A stretch of 47,838 bases of DNA from Thermodesulforhabdus norvegica (lineage in GTDB: Bacteria; Desulfobacterota; Syntrophobacteria; Syntrophobacterales; Thermodesulforhabdaceae), in the NCBI RefSeq assembly GCF_900114975.1, contig NZ_FOUU01000014.1, positions 1 through 47,838 of the forward strand, given 5' to 3'. Of the stretch, positions 44,040-47,838 are shown piece after piece. The first letter of the stretch is position 1; the number at the start of each line of letters is the position of its first letter. The translations under genes and the position numbers were made by a program. Under the pieces are notes generated by a model, which was not told the origin of the DNA, did not search any database, and was given only the letters and a program-made list of their open reading frames with translations.

Positions 44040-45383
44040 ATGCGTTCGTTCCTTGTTGTACTGGTTATCGCCTCCTTAGTTGGAGGAGGTATCTTTTTTC
44101 TTTATGTGTACCAGAAGAACAGTATCATAGAGTCAATAGAAGATGACCTGATGAACATTTTGTCCTCTCAAAAGGTCGTGGTTACAGATGTGCAGATCGA
44201 TCCTGATAAGGTTCACCTAAATCCAATGTCGGTTTTTCCCGACTGGGCGGTTGATGTCGTTGCAGAAGACGTTAAAGCGAGCATTAAGAGTTTAAGCGGC
44301 GAAGGCGTCCTTAAAGTCGGGAATATAAAGATGGAATACCCTCTTTTTAGATCCGGTGATCTAAGGTTCTGTTCCGCTGATGATACTTCGCTTGTATATG
44401 GAGATGAGAAAATCGATTTGAATTTTTCCCTGAAAGACGTGACCTTCGAGCCCTGTAGCGCTCTTAACGGCGGACTGTCCCCGATGTCGGTAAGTTTACG
44501 GAATATAGTGGTGGAGCTCAAAGACGGGAAAGAAGCCGGAGGCATGAATGTAATCGATGCCAGGGCAGATTCTCTTCTGTACTCCATCAGAGGAAACTGG
44601 CAGAGCATGCCCGTGGTTGAGGACACCGACAATCTGGATTCCCTGGTTAACAAGGTAAACAAGTGGCGCCTTACGGCTAATTTAGATAAGAATTACCGTG
44701 ACTTATGGGTGTTAAATTGGGAAATGGCCAATTTTTCCCTTGATATGGTGGGGCCCGATGAAAAGGCAAACTGTAGTATTAACAGGACCTCCGTAATGAG
44801 TCGCGGGTTTCTTGATGAAAAACGAAAGATATGGCTGGAGTTAACCTATAATCTGCAGGATCTTGTTGTGGACGGGTGGGGTATCAAAGAGCAGCTGGAG
44901 CAGGCCGGGTTGAGTGCTTCAGATCTATGGCCCTTGAAAAGCAGCTTTAAGGCAAGTGTCAGTGATCTTCCTTCTGAAGTACTTGCGGCCGGGCTCATAC
45001 TGCAGCGAGAGGCCAGAAAGAGTGAGCCCGATCAGATGATTCTTGGTTATGTGACCATGTATCTTGTCGGTTTGATGACTCAAAAGCAGTTGCCGATATA
45101 TTTGGAGGCCTCTTTTGATTTACCCGGAGACACAGGAGGGGTGGCTAATATCGACGGAAGCTTCTCCGCAGGATCCTTCACCGGGTCTGGAACACTCATG
45201 TTCAAAGGGTTGGATCGGATAATGCCCAGGCTTCGAGGGGCTGACAGGGATAAGGTTGAACTGCTGGTTTCTGAAAATTTGAAATGTGATGAGACGCTGG
45301 AGATATGCTCGGGTAGGCTGGAAATATCTGGAGGTAGTGTCCGGGTATATCCGGAAAAGGTCGGGCCGGGGTTTAAGGAATAA
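44040..45383 (+). CDS. Unrecognised membrane-anchored protein
   Basis: A 447-residue protein with one N-terminal membrane helix (about 4-24, FLVVLVIASLVGGGIFFLYVY) and a long extracytoplasmic part with alternating hydrophobic pattern, suggesting repeated beta strands. The general look, with a mid-protein region of SLRNIVVELKDG and a C-terminal SFSAGSFTGSGTLMFKG, recalls AsmA or DUF945-type periplasmic proteins, but no diagnostic motif was recognised. It starts 27 bases after the REC-GGDEF gene and is probably cotranscribed with it. No function is proposed. Confidence 0.6.
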   Translation: MRSFLVVLVIASLVGGGIFFLYVYQKNSIIESIEDDLMNILSSQKVVVTDVQIDPDKVHLNPMSVFPDWAVDVVAEDVKASIKSLSGEGVLKVGNIKMEYPLFRSGDLRFCSADDTSLVYGDEKIDLNFSLKDVTFEPCSALNGGLSPMSVSLRNIVVELKDGKEAGGMNVIDARADSLLYSIRGNWQSMPVVEDTDNLDSLVNKVNKWRLTANLDKNYRDLWVLNWEMANFSLDMVGPDEKANCSINRTSVMSRGFLDEKRKIWLELTYNLQDLVVDGWGIKEQLEQAGLSASDLWPLKSSFKASVSDLPSEVLAAGLILQREARKSEPDQMILGYVTMYLVGLMTQKQLPIYLEASFDLPGDTGGVANIDGSFSAGSFTGSGTLMFKGLDRIMPRLRGADRDKVELLVSENLKCDETLEICSGRLEISGGSVRVYPEKVGPGFKE

Positions 45384-45426
45384 TTTTGACAGAAGGCGAA
45401 TATTGTGCTTAATTTTAGACGAAAGC

Positions 45427-45503
45427 GCGCCTGTAGCTCAGGTGGACAGAGCAGCGGACTTCTAATCCGCGGGTCGGGGGTTCGAATCCTCCCAGGCGCG
45501 CCA
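45427..45503 (+). tRNA. tRNA-Arg (anticodon UCU)
   Basis: A complete 77-base cloverleaf with encoded CCA. Acceptor arms GCGCCTG and CAGGCGC pair fully, followed by discriminator G and CCA. The D arm is GCTC...GAGC. The anticodon stem GCGGA/TCCGC carries loop CTTCTAA, so the anticodon is TCT (decodes AGA, AGG). The T arm is GGGGG/CCTCC around TTCGAAT. An IS and toxin-antitoxin patch lies directly downstream. Confidence 0.97.
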
Positions 45504-45533
45504 GTGATTTTCAATAAATTATCCAATTTCATA

Positions 45534-45561
45534 AAAGGACGAAATTGATGGTGCGTCCTTT
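45534..45561 (+). terminator. Hairpin downstream of tRNA-Arg
   Basis: Perfect 8-bp arms AAAGGACG and CGTCCTTT with a 12-base loop, 30 bases after the tRNA. The bases after it are not a clean T-run, so it could be a weak terminator or a processing structure. Confidence 0.45.
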
Positions 45562-45639
45562 AAGAACTGTTTCCCCCTTTTCCATGGAATAAAAAACGAT
45601 AAGCAAAACAAGGGAACAGATACACGCAGACCTCATAGA

Positions 45640-46730
45640 CTCAAGTTTTCCAGAACGCCCCATTTCAATGGTTTAACTATGCGTAATTGTTATTAAAAAA
45701 ATGTAATGCTATATTTTATTCAAGTGTACTATCCAGGCCGTAGATCTGGAACAGCTTCTTCTGGACGGTGGACATGTGGGAGATGGTTCTAACGGCCCGC
45801 CTGTTGGGGTAGACCAGGATGACTTCCTTTATATCCTGAAGCTCTTCTATGAGAAGGGTCGTGGTGACTTCCATTCCTTCCCGATTTGCAATCAGACAGA
45901 GAAGCTTTATCAGAAGAAGGGCAAGAACGCACACAAAGGCATGAACCCTTATCTTCGAATCGGTCCAGTGGTATGCGGGATAGCAGGATACGAGATCTCG
46001 ATCTTTGAGATGCCGGAAGGCATCCTCTATTCTGTGAGCCGAAAGGTTGCATAATCCGTATCTAGCTTCTCATTGGGCTCATAGCCCCTTTTGACCTTTT
46101 CTTCCTTTATTTCCCGTTCACTTATTATCCTGTCAAAAACCCTCCAGAAAGCCTTGCTGGAAAGTTTTTTCGCCTTGATTTTTTGAAACCTCTCCAGGGA
46201 GACCGTCTTATACCATCTTCCGATTTTTGCCCTGCTGTAATGATTTCCAGCGCGGTTTATGGCGGCTATGAGCACGAAATCCCCCGGCGTAATCCCGCAG
46301 ACCTTCCCGGGAACCACTCTGTTTATAATATCCCTCAGCCCAATTCTTTCTGACACCTCAAAAAGTGCCATGGGAAGGCCGAATTGCCGGGAGCTTACCT
46401 TTTTGGGCTCCTGATGCTTTCGGGCTTCTTCAATCAGCTTCAATATATCTTCTGCAGTGCCCAGGTAAACCTGCCGGGTCACAACCTTGCTCTTTCCCGA
46501 TCCCCTGGTCTTTCCCGTAGCATTGGGATCGACCTTTACACGGTAGGATCGGGAGTAATAGTAATATTTCCTGTTGCCCCGTTTTCTTGCTATTATTGTT
46601 CCGGTTCCTTTTGTTTCCATGGCAATTACATTTTACAGATTAATTTCTTGTCTGTTATACTATGTGGAACAATAAGCATTTAAAAACCCTAGAACTTCCG
46701 GTAGGCATTCCCAAAAAATGGAAACTTGAG
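45640..46730 (-). mobile_element. Internally deleted IS1634-like insertion sequence
   Basis: About 1.1 kb bounded by imperfect terminal inverted repeats: CTCAAGTTTTCCA at the left (45640) and, read on the minus strand from 46730, CTCAAGTTTCCA at the right. Inside are the two ends of one transposase gene on the minus strand, with the central catalytic part missing. The left 145 bases are repeated at 47596-47744. No convincing target-site duplication was found. Family assignment rests on the transposase ends and is by recognition only. Confidence 0.65.
45716..46620 (-). pseudogene. Transposase remnant (IS1634-like), internal deletion with frameshift
   Basis: The N-terminal part (46620 down to about 46065) reads METKGTGTIIARKRGNRKYY, then GKTRGSGKSKVVTRQVYLGT, about 185 residues. 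From about 46066 a different frame continues as ARYGLCNLSAHRIEDAFRHL, then YHWTDSKIRVHAFVCVLALL, and ends at TVQKKLFQIYGLDSTLE. The middle DDE region, about 250 residues in full-length relatives, is absent. The element therefore cannot make active transposase. The second copy near the window end ends in GLDKYT instead of GLDSTLE, because the first copy has lost one base near its 3' end. Confidence 0.75.
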
Positions 46731-46966
46731 CCAGAATGGAGCCGAAGGACAAAAAATAATACCAGGGAGGTTGCCTCCTGCAATAATTTAGTTTATATTT
46801 GCTTTTGTAATAAAGTTTATAGAGGGACAATAATTTTTTTTGGAATTGACTATGAAATATTTTAACAAAATTTGCGATAAAAATTATTTGATAATTAGAC
46901 ACGATGTTTTATTTTCAAGACTTCGTGAGTTATTGAATAGGCTCATACTGTGATAAGGAGGTAAAT
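46621..46966. other. AT-rich spacer with the IS right end and the vapBC promoter region
   Basis: 346 bases without a convincing gene. The left part (to 46730) belongs to the IS: transposase leader and right inverted repeat. Next comes a small GGGAGG/CCTCC hairpin near 46770, then strongly AT-rich DNA leading to vapB. Short open frames here have no codon character or homology that I recognise. Confidence 0.6.
46888..46915 (+). promoter_or_regulatory. Candidate vapBC promoter
   Basis: TTGATA (46888-46893), 16-base spacer, TATTTT (46910-46915), about 50 bases before the vapB start. Both hexamers match the sigma70 consensus at four or more positions. Confidence 0.45.
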
Positions 46967-47209
46967 ATGCCTATTGCTAAGATTACCAGAAAGGGTCAGG
47001 TTACGATACCTGCAGAGATAAGAAAAAAGCTCGGAACAGACCTCGTGGAGATAACCATGAAAGAAGGGGAGGTGGTGATAAAGCCGGTCAAGAAACTCGG
47101 AGGAGTTCTGCTCGAGTACGCTATTAAAGGAAAGCCTATAGAAGAGGTCATGAAGATGGAAAAGGAGGCAATAGCTGATGCCTTCAGAGAAAAGCATAAC
47201 TCTGGTTGA
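46967..47209 (+). CDS. vapB: AbrB/MazE-fold antitoxin (VapB)
   Basis: An 80-residue DNA-binding antitoxin. The swapped-hairpin domain is obvious in MPIAKITRKGQVTIPAEIRK; the C-terminal helix (IEEVMKMEKEAIADAFREKH) should wrap around the toxin. A perfect AAGGAGG lies 7 bases upstream of the ATG. VapB normally represses its own promoter together with VapC. Its 3' end contains the ribosome site for vapC. Confidence 0.9.
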   Translation: MPIAKITRKGQVTIPAEIRKKLGTDLVEITMKEGEVVIKPVKKLGGVLLEYAIKGKPIEEVMKMEKEAIADAFREKHNSG

Positions 47210-47579
47210 TGCGAATGTAATACTCAGGTACCTGTTGAAAGACAATAAAGAGCTTTATGCAAAAGCGGAAGAAGTGTTCAACGCAGTATTTGATGGAAAG
47301 GCTAAAGTTCTTCTTCTTGAGTCAGTCCTGGCGGAAGTCGTTTATGTTCTTCAGAAGCTTTACAAGGTAAGCAGGTCGGAGATATCGGAGGTTTTGAGGG
47401 AATTGATTGAACTCAAAGGCATAAAGGCTTTGAACAAATCCCATCTTCTTAAGGCTCTTGAAATCTTTGAAAATAAGAATCTTGACTTTGTGGATTGCCT
47501 CTTGTGTGCCTACGGCAAAGAGAGGGAGGTCATCACCTTTGACAAAAACTTGCAAAGGTGCTTAAAAAGTATCCCTTAG
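47178..47579 (+). CDS. vapC: PIN-domain ribonuclease toxin (VapC)
   Basis: A 133-residue PIN nuclease. The acidic site is complete: D11 (TLVDANVILRYLL), E53 (SVLAEVVYVL), D103/D106 (NLDFVDCLLCAYG) and D122 (VITFDKNL). Known VapC toxins cut tRNA or rRNA to stop growth. The ATG at 47178 has AAAGGAGG 9 bases upstream and lies inside vapB, giving a 32-base overlap in another frame. The system appears intact, unlike the IS copies around it. Confidence 0.9.
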   Translation: MPSEKSITLVDANVILRYLLKDNKELYAKAEEVFNAVFDGKAKVLLLESVLAEVVYVLQKLYKVSRSEISEVLRELIELKGIKALNKSHLLKALEIFENKNLDFVDCLLCAYGKEREVITFDKNLQRCLKSIP

Positions 47580-47595
47580 TCCATCCATACCCCGA

Positions 47596-47744
47596 CTCAA
47601 GTTTTCCAGAACGCCCCATTTTAATGGTTTAACTATGCGTAATTGTTATTAAAAAAGTGTAATGCTATGTTTTGTTCAGGTGTACTTATCCAGGCCGTAG
47701 ATCTGGAACAGCTTCTTCTGGACGGTGGACATGTGGGAGATGGT
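47596..47744 (-). repeat. Second, truncated copy of the IS1634-like element (left end)
   Basis: About 149 bases nearly identical to 45640-45788 and in the same orientation. It includes the terminal repeat CTCAAGTTTTCCA and the last 20 or so transposase codons (TISHMSTVQKKLFQIYGLD, then KYT and stop). It has one extra base near the stop compared with the first copy. Similarity ends abruptly at 47744, where unrelated DNA begins. Confidence 0.85.
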
Positions 47745-47748
47745 ATAG

Positions 47749-47838
47749 TGACCCCCAACTGGACTGGACCAGTAACAAGAGGTAAATCTGGTTCTGGAAA
47801 GGGGGAGCGTGATGGAAGGGAAAGTCGTCAAGCCGTTT
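47749..47838 (+). mobile_element. Possible left end of another insertion sequence (IS3-like)
   Basis: Right after the broken IS1634-like copy comes TGACCCCCAACTGGACTGGA, which looks like an IS terminal repeat of the IS3 group, then a short leader, GGGGGAG, and an ATG. Only 90 bases are visible, so the family is a guess from the TGACCCCC start and the layout. Confidence 0.4.
47812..47838 (+). CDS. Start of a gene cut by the window edge, possibly a transposase OrfA
   Basis: Nine codons (MEGKVVKPF) follow GGGGGAG with a 5-base spacing. The strong ribosome site and the IS-like DNA before it suggest the first reading frame of an insertion sequence. Too short to identify. Confidence 0.35.

Noticed and set aside
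45080-45532. A minus-strand open frame of 150 codons across the tRNA
   Set aside because: It contains the familiar tRNA-complement peptide (GRIRTPDPRIRSP) and lies antisense to a membrane protein gene and the tRNA; it is not a gene.
45789-46052. An 87-codon minus-strand frame inside the IS
   Set aside because: It is out of frame with the real C-terminal transposase segment (HRIEDAFRHLKD ...), which is coherent over the same bases.
46660-46902. Short overlapping open frames on both strands right of the IS
   Set aside because: They read through the IS right end and AT-rich spacer, lack ribosome sites, and show no known family.
1-47838. CRISPR arrays, prophage or rRNA genes
   Set aside because: No regularly spaced direct repeats, phage structural genes or rRNA segments were seen on either strand.

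Overview
The window reads as chromosome from an anaerobic, probably thermophilic, sulfate-reducing or syntrophic deltaproteobacterium (Desulfobacterota, Syntrophobacteria-like). This is inferred from gene content, not from a marker tree. The clues are a tungsten aldehyde:ferredoxin oxidoreductase, the DapL (LL-diaminopimelate aminotransferase) lysine route, two lactate-oxidising iron-sulfur systems, anaerobic corrinoid genes, and a TtuA-type tRNA thiolase that is usually found in thermophiles.

Layout. (1) Bases 1-17804, minus strand: a dense run of 19 genes with no gap above 37 bases. In transcription order it is xerC-hslV-hslU-argB-argD-argF-argG-argH-Fn3 lipoprotein-lysA-dapF-dapA-dapB-dapL-folK-small TRASH/YHS-like protein-transaldolase-lytic transglycosylase-pgsA-AOR, the last being cut by the window edge. 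It makes arginine from N-acetylglutamate onward (argC and the deacetylation step are elsewhere) and lysine/DAP from aspartate semialdehyde onward. (2) 18178-23510, plus strand: phzF-speE-ttuA, then carD-PIN/TRAM-rluD. (3) 23507-35739, minus strand: 12 tightly packed genes. In transcription order they are glcD-like, glcF-like, gntR, lrgA, lrgB, vanZ-like, a CDF transporter, cbiF, cbiG, cbiH, a periplasmic-binding lipoprotein and a hybrid sensor kinase. (4) 35948-41756, plus strand, divergent from (3): a DctPQM TRAP transporter, LutC, and a LutB-LutA fusion. The shared promoter region holds a GntR-type palindrome. Together (3) and (4) look like one lactate/pyruvate regulon: uptake, oxidation through two enzyme systems, a GntR regulator, and a LrgAB pair that may carry pyruvate. 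Corrinoid and sensing genes are attached downstream. (5) 41765-42830, minus: an HD hydrolase and a divergent SlyD-like protein. (6) 43038-45383, plus: a REC-GGDEF response regulator and an unrecognised membrane-anchored protein. (7) 45427-45503: tRNA-Arg(UCU). It is followed by an AT-rich accessory patch with an internally deleted IS1634-like element, a vapBC toxin-antitoxin pair, a second truncated copy of the same IS end, and what looks like the edge of yet another IS at the window end.

The observations most worth testing are the fused lactate/LrgAB/corrinoid/sensor transcription unit, the candidate operator controlling both arms of the lactate regulon, the hairpin between dctP and dctQ, the long cbiG/cbiH overlap, and the LptM-like Fn3 lipoprotein embedded in the lysine genes. 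I saw no CRISPR array, prophage, rRNA or canonical riboswitch. All functional names come from reading motifs by eye; no database search was run.
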